Of a stretch of DNA of 64,000 nucleotides, positions 13,301-24,006 are shown piece after piece. The position numbers and the translations under genes were made by a program. Numbering within the stretch: the first letter of the stretch is position 1; each line of letters starts with the position of its first letter. The notes under the pieces were generated by a model. The model was not told the origin of the DNA, made no database searches, and saw only the letters and a program-made list of their open reading frames with translations. The stretch is from Saturnia japonica (Eukaryota > Arthropoda > Insecta > Lepidoptera > Saturniidae). The stretch lies in the NCBI GenBank assembly GCA_033032175.1, contig CM065324.1, positions 1,426,001 through 1,490,000 of the forward strand. The letters are read 5' to 3'.

Positions 13301-16300
13301 CCTGATAGGTATAAATAATGTATTAATTGAATAGCTAAGATTTGGTGATCATTTACTATTTTTCACAGTATGAAGTAGTACATTTTTGGTAAGAAAACTT
13401 ATGGTCTCAATGTATTATTTGGAGGTCATTAATTTAATCCCATAAATATATAAATATGAATGCTCATTTGGTCGTAAATGGAATAAACTTCTTCATAGAC
13501 AATATTTTTTCCGCGTTATGACCAGCAAATTGATTCGGCGCCAGACGCAAGCGCGTCTGGCGCTTTTACACTTTTTAGATATATTATTTTCAGAAACACT
13601 TAATGTCTCTGGACTAAACACATTAACTAAAAATATACAATATGAAGTAAAAACCCCGTCGAATCCGAAAAGGGTATAATATAGGTACCCCCAATGACAT
13701 TACAAAATAAAATAATCCGAAAAGGGTATAATATAGGTACCCCCAATGACATTACAAAATAAAATATGAAAATATAATTTATTATGAAAATAACAATGTT
13801 ATTGCGATTTAAAATTAACATATTTAGTTTTAGTTTCCCTAAAATTTAGCAAATTTTTAAAACATGATAATACTGTCGCCAGCCCCGGCGCGGCGCAGCG
13901 GTACGATTGATCGTATGGTGGGTGGTACTCTGCGCGCGCCGCGCCGCTTGTATTGCCATGTAAGTTTCCTCATTTAACTACTTTTTTTACATTTTACTAG
14001 GGGTAATTTTTTTTTGTTATGATTGAGATAAATAACATAAACAGAATATAATCTCGATACCTAATAACACCTTCACGGATCCGACGGGGTTTTTAATACA
14101 CACTGTACAATGATAAAATCTATTTAGTAAATACATATTAAATATAGATATTTGAAGGCCGACTTGACAGCGTCGGCCGCCGATGGATTTGGATCTCTCG
14201 GTGGTCGCCGTTGTTTGGTTTGTGCTGTGCTTACCATCAGGGACAGTAACCTCAATTTGTCGAGCTATTATTAAAAAAATGATTTATTGAGAAATCGATA
14301 GCAAAAAAAAAAAACGAAAATTGAATTTAAAAAAACTACAGTCAAGCAAGCACACACTACTAAATGACTGCATAACAATAATAATTATTTAAAAACTAAT
14401 ACAATTAATACAAGATAGATACACACAATACAAGCTCCTTTCGGACGGGTACATTGTATCATTCATTACAAACGGTTGTCATATTTTTTGACACGATTTT
14501 TGAACGTCCGTACGAATGGAGCCAAAGTGTATGTTCATGTTAGAAAGATAGACGCAACTGCGTTCGCGTGTTTTGTATATATCGTTTTTCGATAGTTATG
14601 ACACATTTTGTTTGTATATTTCTCATACTGGCTTCAGAAAATTACAGGACTACTCAGCAATGCAATTTGAAACCACATAGAAAAATATCGGGGTTTTTGC
14701 ATGTTTAAACTTTTTAGATGTTAATTATGTCACCGACTATATGCATTATATTTTGTTAGCAGAGAATGTAATTGCGCCCTCAGCTCTCATAATCATTTGG
14801 TCACAGGGCAACCCTGTCGGAGGAAAAATCTAGAATTGGTTACGTTGCTAGCAACAGCAAAGCGCCACGGTGGCGACGCTGACCCAGTCTAAACATTCCC
14901 CAACAGTCTCCCTCCGTTAAGAGTTTTCATCATCAGGCAAGACGAACTAGGTATCGATAACAGATGCGAATAGAGGCGGGGCACGATTGCCGCGCCCCCC
15001 CCCCCACACTATATTTTGACAAATTATAAAATGTAAATCGACAATCAGCCGGCTTGAACTATTAAAGACTGTCTGGAATATGGCTAAAATCATATAGAAT
15101 TCCCCCCCCAACCCACCGATAAAATAAGTTGTCTAGGAATTACTTTCAAACAACCGGCTATCAAAAGCGAACGCAATGATATAATAATTATTATTCTATT
15201 TAATCATAATATTTTGTCGCAGCCGTCACATAAACATGAACATACCTTTACCGATCAAGATAATACAGAGTTAATAAAGTCAATTTTAACAATAGATGGC
15301 AGTGAAGTTGCGGGGGTTATTATTCGAGCGGGTTACGAGTAACGTGTAAGACTCACTCTGCGCTAGCAGCGAGGCTGCGTTGAATGCGGAGGAGGAACTC
15401 GCGCCGAAGGGCGACGGCGGCTGTAGCCCGCCCATCGCTATCACATTAAACATCCACATCATTCCACCGAAGTAAACGTTTTCATTAAAATAGTAAATCA
15501 GAATAATGACCATGTCCCACGGACATGTGCTGCGGTGCTCGAAAAAGACCTTAAATTTTCATACAATATACAATCAGATACGTCATCGACTCGTCGATCG
15601 TCAGGGACGTTCATTACTTACAAAGATGTGGTGGAACTCCCTCTACCTCACGGGGGATTAACGTATAGTTTTTAAAGTAATTAAATTAATTATTATGTTA
15701 ATAATACTGATTTATATATTCTATGGAAATTCCGCATATATACATCATTTAATACAAAATATTATCTACATATTTAAGTACATATGTATTCTCTGAATTA
15801 AAAAGTTGATGTAATTTTATAACTAGTACGCATAGAAAAAAATTTGATATGAATCAGTATCTGTTATAAAAATACAAATAAAATTTAAAGTATTAAGTCA
15901 TTCTCTCTGAACGCCAAAGGTTAACTAAGCATTCGGAATCCGGAACCACAGTTTAATGGAACATAGTGATTGTTCTGATCACTCCATATGTTACGCAATT
16001 GTTGGTATCACCAGTGCTGGCTCATAATTAGGCCGTATATGCTGCATCGTAAAGGCTGCAAATTTCAGGGGTTTATTCATTCATTTTATTTTTCTATATC
16101 TTCCTAACATGCCAGGCAGGAAGAGGGCAGAGACAACCCAAAGTGATGTGGCCCTTTACTTATGAAAAATACCTACATATATCTGTCACTGGTTGTAACC
16201 AACAATATTTTACATATAATATAACCAATTTTTCATACACTCAATCAAAAAAAGGGACCGAGGTCCAGTCAAAAGTCATATTTTGTTTAGCATTTAGGCT

Positions 16301-18366
16301 TGAATGTACCTAACTTATTTCTTTATCTATTTATAAGTAATACACTCAATGATACATTTTATTTTGCATAGAATAATCAACCATGAAATTATAATGGCGA
16401 AACTATATTATTACTTAATTTATCCGAAATTTCTTTGCTACTAGACATTTTGGATAAATTAATTAGGATGGATTTACGCAAAGTAACGCGCACGTCAATC
16501 AAATATATAATTATTATACAAGATCCTTTTCTAAGTGTTGTCGGTCTTCAACATTGATATCAAATGAACAGTTAAGGAAAAACAGGATTTCACTGGTTTA
16601 CTGATTGCCTTTAAAGAGATAATTGAATTTAAAAAAATGCTCACCGCCGCCTCTCGCCAGATTGGATATATTGATCGGTTTGGATAAAGCGCTGGCGGGA
16701 ATCTTAATCGGTTTCATGTTGCTAACCTGCGGAAAGGGTTGACCTAAAGACGCTGGAAATAAAAAAAAAACAAATTAGATTATATACGCATATGATTAAA
16801 TAACATAAGTTAGATTTAAATATGGAAAGAAGTGATAGAACTTTACAGGTAAGTAAAAATATAAAAACAAAAAACACTATTTTGAAAGTATCTGGAATCA
16901 TCTAAAATCTACTCTTGAAACCCTACTCACCACAGGAACACCCCATAAGATTATTTGGCTGCGATATTCTGTATGGCAGAGGTATTCCAGCAGTTTGACT
17001 GCCCCAACTAGAGATAAATTTCTAAAGGCATTTCTTAATATGACATGTAGATAGATATGCATATGGCACTGACCAAAACAACATTAAACTACTTTATCAG
17101 CGATTGAAGCTGATCTTCAGCGTTTTTTAGTCAACATCCCGAGTACTAGTCGTTTGGTATTACGTTAAAAAAAAAGAGCACAACAGCAGCTCTAACATAT
17201 TGTGTTGAAAATTTCTAATAAATGAATGACCGCTCACCAGGTAGACGGCTTGCAACCGGCTTGTGTGTGACATTTGGCGTTATAACGACCTTCTTGTCGC
17301 CTCCTCCCATGCGTGCTGCCGCTGCCAACGTCTTACCACCGCCTGTTCTCAAACAGACAAAAAAATTCATAAAAAAAAAACTTTCAATAAACGAAAATTG
17401 TTATGTGAATCCACAGCAATAGAGACTTCAACTCATCTTTGCGCGTGGCTCTGTGTGCGTGAGTTAGTAAACATGCAGTTTTTATATGTATGACAATGAC
17501 GCGGCAGTCGTCTTACGGCCAACAAGTGTTTTTATCACTTCGTTCTACAGGTACAGTCGGTAATAAAAATGTCCGGTTGGTGTCGGTGAAAATGTTTCAC
17601 GTAATCAGTAGTTATTAGGCTTGATAATGCGTCGTACCGTACCACAATGATCATAATATTAAAACGCTAAGTTCTAATTAAAAAAAAATACTCAGCAACA
17701 TGGCTATGGTAGTCAGCAACATGGTAATCACTGTGTCTATAAACGGTTTACGCACACATAGGGGCGCGCGTACAAATGAGCTGAACTGACTACACTAAAA
17801 TATTTCCTACTTTTTCACTCAAGTTGAAAACCTGCATCTGTTATCGTTTGTTCACAATGTTATCTGATGTGTCGATGTGACCCAAGATGGTAGCACGCTA
17901 AGCCTATTGGGGGGCTTTAAGGTGTAGCTATCTGGTACCTTGGCTAACCTTGGTAACAGATTTTGGACTTACATATTATAGTTAGTCAGGTGAGAATTAT
18001 CAAACGCCCTACCACAATGCTACATTTTCATTGCATTAAGCAATACATAAAAGACACTTTAAAACAAAAAATAAGAAAAATAACTATAATGATTTTGAGG
18101 AGTTCCCTGGTATATCTTGAAAGTCGAAGGTCCAATGCCAATGAAATTAAAATGGGGCAACCCTTAAGATATTCCCTTCGGTTCATAAAGAAATTAGTTA
18201 TGGCTGAACATTCATAAAATACATATACCATTATCTCAAAATTTATCAAAAATGTTGTTAATTTACCTGGCACTTCCAAATTATCCGGGTCTTCATCATC
18301 ATCAAAGTCTGAATCGTCAGATGGTGTCGGTGGATTATCTTCATCACCATATGCCAGTCGTTTAGA
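1320..18366 (-). CDS. sno: Strawberry notch (SBNO) homologue, 14 internal exons, both ends open
   Basis: Nuclear DExH helicase-like transcriptional co-regulator; in Drosophila it acts in Notch and EGFR signalling. Exons in transcript order: 18366-18267, 17342-17238, 16752-16645, 15437-15357, 11674-11517, 11361-11283, 8894-8685, 7305-7130, 6709-6545, 5260-5019, 3659-3506, 2712-2578, 2093-1948, 1507-1320. All have AG acceptors and GT donors, and the phases join into one open frame of about 682 codons. Seen: a low-complexity acidic and Gly/Pro-rich N-terminal part; ETYADYMP then KHPDPVVET near codons 200-220; Walker A-like [11 protein letters not shown] near codon 281; DECH box near codon 398; then [20 protein letters not shown] and [18 protein letters not shown], hallmarks of the SBNO family. 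The helicase-C half must lie beyond base 1. The N-terminal exons are less certain because this part is poorly conserved. Introns hold a solo LTR, a MITE and many SINE-like repeats. Confidence 0.93.
1690..1805 (+). repeat. Repeat shared with 61085-61170
   Basis: GCTATACACTAAGAGCCTTAAGGCTGATGCGTGTATTCTA... is nearly the same as the copy at 61.1 kb, in the same orientation. Confidence 0.75.
1826..1915 (-). repeat. tRNA-derived SINE, minus orientation
   Basis: Reverse complement of the family at 39783: GAACCTCGAGCATAACAGTC and the inverted B box, in the last sno intron of the window. Confidence 0.65.
2240..2480 (+). repeat. Dispersed repeat, family B
   Basis: GAAACCCTACTCACC at the 5' end and GAATTGCCCCAAGCAGAGAG at the 3' end match the family at 16915 and 35050. 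The first part is diverged. Confidence 0.65.
5019..5260 (-). CDS. sno: sno exon with the DECH (Walker B) box
   Basis: The exon opens with [12 protein letters not shown] right after the acceptor, continues through [20 protein letters not shown] (motif III-like SAT) and ends in phase 2 at a GT donor. The previous exon ends ...DFDGC, so the residue before IVFDECH is Cys where human SBNO1 has Val, a conservative change. This exon fixes the family and the reading frame of the gene. Confidence 0.95.
6745..6945 (+). repeat. Dispersed repeat, family A
   Basis: GAGTTTCCTGGTATATCTTC, GAAGGTCCAATGCTCATGAA, AAGTTATAGCTGAACATCCA. It lies directly upstream of the sno exon at 6545-6709 in transcript order. 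Confidence 0.75.
7130..7305 (-). CDS. sno: sno exon with the Walker A-like loop
   Basis: Encodes [14 protein letters not shown] followed by [19 protein letters not shown], an almost invariant stretch of SBNO proteins. The first Gly codon is split across the intron with the exon at 8685-8894, which ends RAGFLIG. The intron between them (7306-8684) contains the 1015-bp solo LTR. Confidence 0.95.
7325..7450 (+). repeat. Dispersed repeat, family A, shortened
   Basis: GAGGTGTATCTTCAAATTCG and GAAGGTCCGATACCAACG, then ACAACATCCATAATAATA, where the solo LTR has inserted. The LTR therefore landed inside or at the end of this repeat. Confidence 0.7.
7466..8480 (+). mobile_element. Solo LTR, gypsy-like, 1015 bp, in a sno intron
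   Basis: Begins TGTCGCGAC, ends TTCTTCTACA, and is flanked by ATAT on both sides (4-6 bp, ambiguous because the site is AT-repetitive). It is GC-rich against its surroundings. About 170 bases near its 3' part match, in reverse, the sequence beside a decayed gypsy gag at 60.1-60.36 kb, which identifies the family. No internal coding region remains, so it arose by LTR-LTR recombination. It is antisense to sno. Confidence 0.75.
10075..10300 (-). pseudogene. LINE fragment in a sno intron
   Basis: Minus-strand reading gives [15 protein letters not shown] and then AVPTEIDIF, a pattern seen near the C-terminus of Jockey/CR1-type LINEs. Only a short, AT-rich remnant is left. Confidence 0.45.
10515..10640 (+). 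repeat. Repeat shared with 44580-44740
   Basis: GATGAAACCACAGCATGGTGGTAGAG and GGCTAGACACTACCATC correspond to the copy in RSRC2 intron 10. Confidence 0.6.
11100..11215 (+). repeat. Dispersed repeat, family C
   Basis: GGCGACCGTCGGTGGATTAC, GATCTCTCGGTAGTCACCGT, ACTGTCAGGGACAG. Copies at 14155, 32930 and, reversed, 45150. Confidence 0.7.
12150..12545 (+). repeat. Dispersed repeat, family D (GTGATGTCAT)
   Basis: About 400 bp: GTTGACAACTTTTGAAAAAT, ATATGGTCCCGTGATGTCAT, TCAAATCACGTGACCCACAG, ACAGTCAACTCGCGGATTG. Copies at 29640 and 39060 in the same order and orientation. It has no coding capacity. Confidence 0.8.
13662..13765. repeat. 52-bp tandem duplication inside the MITE
   Basis: Two adjacent copies of a 52-bp block that begins AATCCGAAAAGGGTATAATA, with no difference seen. 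It extends from inside the left inverted repeat. Confidence 0.9.
13883..13948. repeat. GC-rich imperfect palindrome
   Basis: Arms CGGCGCGGCGCAG and CTGCGCGCGCCGCGCCG can pair around a loop of about 35 bases that includes GTACGATTGATCGTA. It stands out against AT-rich DNA on both sides. Confidence 0.7.
14155..14270 (+). repeat. Dispersed repeat, family C
   Basis: GTCGGCCGCCGATGGATTTG, GATCTCTCGGTGGTCGCCGT, TTACCATCAGGGACAGTAAC. About 60 bases beyond the MITE. Confidence 0.75.
16915..17045 (+). repeat. Dispersed repeat, family B
   Basis: GAAACCCTACTCACCACAGG, TTGGCTGCGATATTCTGTA, CAGTTTGACTGCCCCAACTA, in order with the copy at 35050-35215. Between two sno exons. Confidence 0.75.
18055..18235 (+). 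repeat. Dispersed repeat, family A
   Basis: GAGTTCCCTGGTATATCTTG, GAAGGTCCAATGCCAATGAA, AGTTATGGCTGAACATTCAT. It lies just downstream, in transcript order, of the first certain sno exon. Confidence 0.75.
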
Positions 18367-21300
18367 CTAAAATCAAAATATGTATAATTTTACTTATCTA
18401 TACTGAATCATTATAATGTAGTAATTAAGTAATAACACCAATTTGGAATTAAAACTGTTCCAAATTTTAAAATCATGGATGTAAGTAATGCAGCGGTTCC
18501 CAACATTTACACTGTGCAAATCCATACTAAATGTTTTTTCCGTGCCTCCCTATCATTAGATACAAGCACATATTATGGACACATTTTAAATGATATAAAA
18601 TTAAAGACTATAAAAATTGTCAAATACTATTAGAAATTAAAAAACAGTAGCTATCGAGAAATCAACAATCCATCACTAGTGGCCACTGTCTTGCCAGCCT
18701 GTCTAAATAGCAACTTGCTAATCCCGAAACACAACACACATAAGTGAACCACTGACTGGCTATTCATAATATGCATGGTGATCTTTACCAGTCTGAGTGT
18801 ACAGCCCTACCACCCCACTATCGCCATAGGCATAGACAATTAATGGGGTACCAGATACCCTTTAGCAAGCTAGTATAACAAATTTATTTTACATTGGTTT
18901 CCCCTGGTTAAAATCCTGGGTTATGTCCATGGGCCCATGGCTATAGTCATTTCCTCCTTCATTATTAAGCAGGTTGCTTCATATGCAGGTTTGGTTGACT
19001 TTTGTGTCAAAGTCTTAAGATGTTATTTGACCCCCTTACAATACAAAATAAGTTAGTTGCCTAAAATAGCCTTTAATCATGAAGACAATATGTTAATTTT
19101 TAAATTGCATCCATGTGCAATCTTTCTTGTGGTATAAATGCCTTTCATTAATAATCTGGGCATTAGCAATATGTTTTAAAATTATTAAAGTTAATTCTTT
19201 AATTATATTAGTATATTAATAAAAATATTTTAAAAATCTAATTGTTCATTTAATTAATTTGCCCTTGGGATTTATTTATTTTTGTCTGTGAGTCACATAA
19301 TTAGAATTGTCCAATCAGCCCAATAAATATACAGAGTTGAGTTGATTAGGTTGTCTTGTGAGTTATATGACTCAAAAATTATTACTAATTATGGAAATAA
19401 TTTCGAATCACATAGGCGCTGAAGAAATTTAGTAAATTACATAGCTGAATTTTTTTTTAAATCAACTTTGCACAAAATACCTTAAATGTTAATTTTTGAA
19501 TGATGACACATCAGTTTACATAGCACATGGTTAATGCAATGTCATGGGTCATATTTTTCATTAAAATTAAAAATAATTTTTGTATTACTTTTAAAAGAGT
19601 AGAAAATGGATAAATATTTACAGGTGTCTAATAAATTTCCAGGAGTATTATTATCAGTGTTTAAATTTTTTTTTTAATTGTTTATTTCCAGATTGTCTTT
19701 ATGGTGAACACTTGAACAGAATAGAATTACTATTGGTAAAGTGCAAATTGTATATGAAACAGACATTATTCTTTAAAGCACAAAAAAAAACATACATCAA
19801 TAACCACTTACATAGAGTTAACATGCATTATATTTAAAAGGTAAAATGGAATTCTGAACAATCCATAGCTAATTACAAAATCAACCATTGTTGGAGAACA
19901 TTGCATATAATATGTTTACACAATAATAATAAATAATTTCAAAAATACTATTTCTAAATTTAAACTCAGGACAAAAAGTGTAAACAAATTTAGAATATAC
20001 ATATATTATCTTTATTTTTTTGGTAAATATTTATCATACAGTAAAACCCCAACTTATGGTACTTTGACTTTGTCTTGTTATTTAAATGGCAATATATGTT
20101 TATACACAATTCTGCCAATGTCACATGGATAAAATATTTTTCTAATCTTAGTAAACCAAACAACATTATAGTCAACAAGTAACATGATAGTAATTTTCTT
20201 GTTTAAACTGTCCAGGGAGCTTTCATAACAATTCTAAATTAATATATTTAGTTATTATTTTAACTATATTTCAATTGTGTACAATATCCAATTACATTAC
20301 ATAAACAGTATCAATATGACATGAGAACTGTGGTGGGTAAGAAATTAAGATGCTACCCTGATATACACCAATTCGTAGTTATACAATTTTGGAAACTTTT
20401 CAATCATGATGAAATACCTGTTGCAATCTTGAAGTCAGGAGCAAGGAGTCAGATAAATTGAAAAAAATTAAGAAAACATGGTCCCTCACAAAAGGCATAT
20501 TTAGTTAACAGTAAACAGGGAATAAAAAATATTGGCATAATAAGATATTTGCATGTGAGAAAAAAGCTTTTTACCCATCTTAGACAGTTTTGTTATGTGT
20601 TATGAAGCCTTATTTCTAGGTCAAAAAATTTCACTTTGTTTAAAATTATTTTTAATACCTACATAAAAATATGATTTTAGTTTTGATTATATATTTTTCT
20701 TGAAACTTATCATTTTCTTTAGTCTCTTGTCCCAGTGAAACATTGTTGGCAAAAGTGTATCCCAAGTACACAATTTAAATATACAAGGTTAGTAATTAGT
20801 TCCACTCATTTAAAATTTTGAGCGTGTTACTGTATATACTTTGATACTATTATTTTAGAAATCTTTGACTCTTTGCTTCAAAGTTTTTCATTATCATTTT
20901 ACTAATACAAAACAAAAATATCACATTTTCTGTAATTGGCAATGGAACAAGCTTTATAGTTTACTTATGTAACTGATAACATGGTTTTATAACGTAGTTT
21001 TATTACAATTCTACATCTCGGACCGATAAGTACGGCGTATTGAGTATGAGTACTCTTTTTTTCCTATGAGGAAATGGTTACAATTTTTTCCAAAAAAAAG
21101 ATTTCTTAAATAATATAGTGATTTGTACGAATTACTCGATTGTGTCCTTTTAAAACTCTATACTGTAATACACTTTCACTGAAATGAATAAATGACCGCA
21201 TTGTATTAGCATGATGTAGTAGTGTACCTAAAGTGCATTCATACAAGGCTTATGCATTCGATAGAACTAGAACCTTCGGTGAAAATCAATACAGCCACAC

Positions 21301-22327
21301 CCAACTTGCATAATTACTTCTACCGTAACACAAAGTTACATATAAATTTTCTAAGAAACACAAGAATTATAACACATGGAACATCGCCATCTCCCCATAG
21401 ATACATTTTTTTGGTTATAAAACTTGAAAACAAAGAAAAAAAAAGGAAAAAATTACATTTTGTGAACTTTATTACTAAGATTTTCATATAACAAGATAAA
21501 ACTTATGAGAATTTGCTGTAATTATAAAGAAAAATAAGAAAAACACGATTTTTAACAAGATGAAGTTTGTAAAAAATATCAAAACAAAAAACTATCATTA
21601 CCATTTTTTCTGTTGAATTACGTGTTTCAGAGAACGTTGAATAGATAACAACTTATAAAATGCAAATCACAGGTATATTTATTAACTTGTGTAACATAAA
21701 CACTGCAATTTATTATCGATAAATTTTAATTCGCGGTCGTGAAAAACGAAGACGTCTGAACGGCGGTCAATTCTTCCACCATATTAAAAAATAGCAGAGA
21801 GAAAAGAATTATGTGTTTCGGATACACAACTATTATAAAATTTGTGGTATTATGATATTATCACCTTTTATTTACAAATTTACATATATTATTATTTACA
21901 TAGTTTTACCACTACACAAAAATAGTATTTATACTTGATAAGTTGACTATATTTAGTACTTGATAAGCGAAGCATTTATATGGATTTTAATTTAAAAATT
22001 CTATAAAATTTGATGTACAACGTAAAATCTTATGAAAAAATATCTCAGAGCAGTACTGTAACAAAGATTTTAATGAGTGCCTGAAAGAACATGGCATACA
22101 GAAGAATGCTAACTGCACCATACACATAGCAGCAGAACGGTAACGGTAAGAGTGAATGAAAGAACCAATCAGTGCTAGACAAGCTAGGCAAGAAATATAA
22201 TGTTGGAATCAGTAGTACCAGGAATTATATGGGCTGAGGCATATATACACAGCAAATTACTTCATCAATACAAGACCGGCGAAAAGGATAAAGAAAATAC
22301 CATATGAATGGTGGGATGGTCGCTCAC

Positions 22328-22370
22328 CATCCTCAGTCACCTTCATGTTTTTAGATTCAAAGCTTTTAAA
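22328..22370 (-). CDS. Possible 5' coding exon of sno (weak)
   Basis: On the minus strand a polypyrimidine tract and CAG precede a 43-nt open stretch containing ATG AAG GTG ACT GAG GAT, followed by a good GTGAGC donor. It lies upstream of the first certain sno exon. The full exon ends in phase 1, which would place a stop at the start of the 18366 exon. Using the inner donor (AAG|GTGACT) the phase fits and gives Met-Lys joined to [10 protein letters not shown]. It may equally be a chance match or need an intermediate exon. Confidence 0.2.
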
Positions 22371-22589
22371 CTGAAAAAGACTAATATGAAAGGAAAATTG
22401 ATATAACAAATATATCTGAGTATTCCTACGTTCAGGTAGTAGACACCAGCGATAAGTGTTCCTGTATCATTACAAACATAAAATTAATAAAAATTATTAA
22501 GTAACATTTTTCTTTATACCATTATTTCGTATTGTGACCTTACAAGCTCTGCAGTCGGTAGCGTGGTGTAACGTCTACGCGCGCGGCAA

Positions 22590-22745
22590 TTAAAAAACGT
22601 TAACATTTTGACTATATTTTAAGTACCTACTTATATTATGCTATTTATGTAAAATTATAATTTTCCTAACTTTATAAATCCATATTGACTAATGATTATT
22701 AACACTTCCTAAAAAAATTGTCCGGTTGTCTTTTATGCTTTGTAA
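22590..22745 (+). repeat. Dispersed repeat, family G
   Basis: ATTTTAAGTACCTACTTATA through AAAATTGTCCGGTTGTC, matching 43960-44105 in order. Confidence 0.6.
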
Positions 22746-24006
22746 AATATCCGATCGCAGGTAGGAAAGATAAAAAATCTTTTCATTTCGCCAGAGACAA
22801 TTAATTGCGACAAAGGATTGTCAAACTGTCATGCCTTATTAGCCATAAATCAGATTATTGTTTTTTTTTTTGTAGGAATGTGAAACTCTAAATCTAAACA
22901 ATTATTTTGAAATTTAATATTTATTCAATAAAGCAATAGATTTTTGATTTAAAAATAATCAATTATTTAATATTCGTTTTCTTTTCTTGAGCAACATTGA
23001 ACGCCTGAAATATTTATAATCATAACTTTATTTATCAAAAAATTGATGTAAATAAACATTTTTTATTAAAAAGACAAAAATTATTGTTAATAACGGAGAA
23101 TGCCCATACTTGTACCAAATTGTGATATTCGCGTTTACTAAGGTTTAATAAAAATTAAGTTAATATTTTCGTATTATTTTACGAATTTTTGTCTTCTGAA
23201 TTTGGTTTCCTATGTAGGAATATTCTTTAAACTTTTAAAAGTATTATAATTATTATATACTGCGTAAATGTTTCCATAGGGGTGGGCGGTGCGTTCATTA
23301 ATTTATTATACTTTCGAACACAAATAAAAAACCAACTCGATAATTAATTATGAATAATATATATTGTCTAAGTGATATTTAGGGTGATTTGAGTTTTTGG
23401 CGGGATCTTGAAGGGACGTGTTTTTATTTTTTATTTATTAACTAAAGTTTCTGTCCATAATTATTATGTAATATTTTTGCGTGATATAGCTTGGTTATTG
23501 TTCATAAGTGATATGGATTATAAATATTAAACCGAAGCATACATTTTGATTTGCCGCAAAAACTCCCTAGAAAGTTCAATAAAGGGAGCGACCATCATGT
23601 TGGGATACTCAGATTGTTCTAAGACAGGACACTATATTCACTTGATAAGGCAGTAATGGTATTCAATAAATAGGACTATTTGCCAAGTTAGGAAGAAGAC
23701 GAAGGGTAATGAATAACTTATTGCTTTAAAAAAAGACGTCAGAACTATCAATAAAAAATCGATAGTGATTTTTTTGAAATTTATTAATAGTATCTTAGAA
23801 ATTATATATTGTTAATCAGTTTTTTTTCACATCCCTACTTTATTCTAGCAACACCTAATCCATTTACTCTATGACCTAATCAGTCCTCTGGTTATTGGTC
23901 TATGCTAATCAGTACGCCTGAGTACGCCGCCATATTGTCTGAGTATTAAGGAATTATAAAAGGAGTAAATTCGTTTAGGTATTGAGCAAATTACCGTAAC
24001 AAAATA

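Larger units (their letters stand above)
13650..14093. mobile_element. MITE, 444 bp, TA target duplication
   Basis: Ends are inverted repeats: AAAACCCCGTCG-AATCCG at the left, and CGGATCCGACGGGGTTTT at the right, with TA directly outside each end. It has no coding capacity. Inside are a 52-bp tandem duplication (13662-13713 and 13714-13765) and a GC-rich palindrome near 13883-13948. TA flanks point to Tc1/mariner-type mobilisation. Confidence 0.7.
18367..24006. other. AT-rich region between the divergent sno and RSRC2 genes
   Basis: No convincing long coding exon is seen on either strand. It probably holds the 5' exon(s), first intron and promoter of sno plus the promoter of RSRC2. Repeats recognised: a partial element at 22590-22745 related to 43960-44105. 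The rest is AT-rich with poly-A/T runs. Both genes point outward, so control elements could be shared, but the 5' end of sno is not located, so the real spacing of start sites is unknown. Confidence 0.5.
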
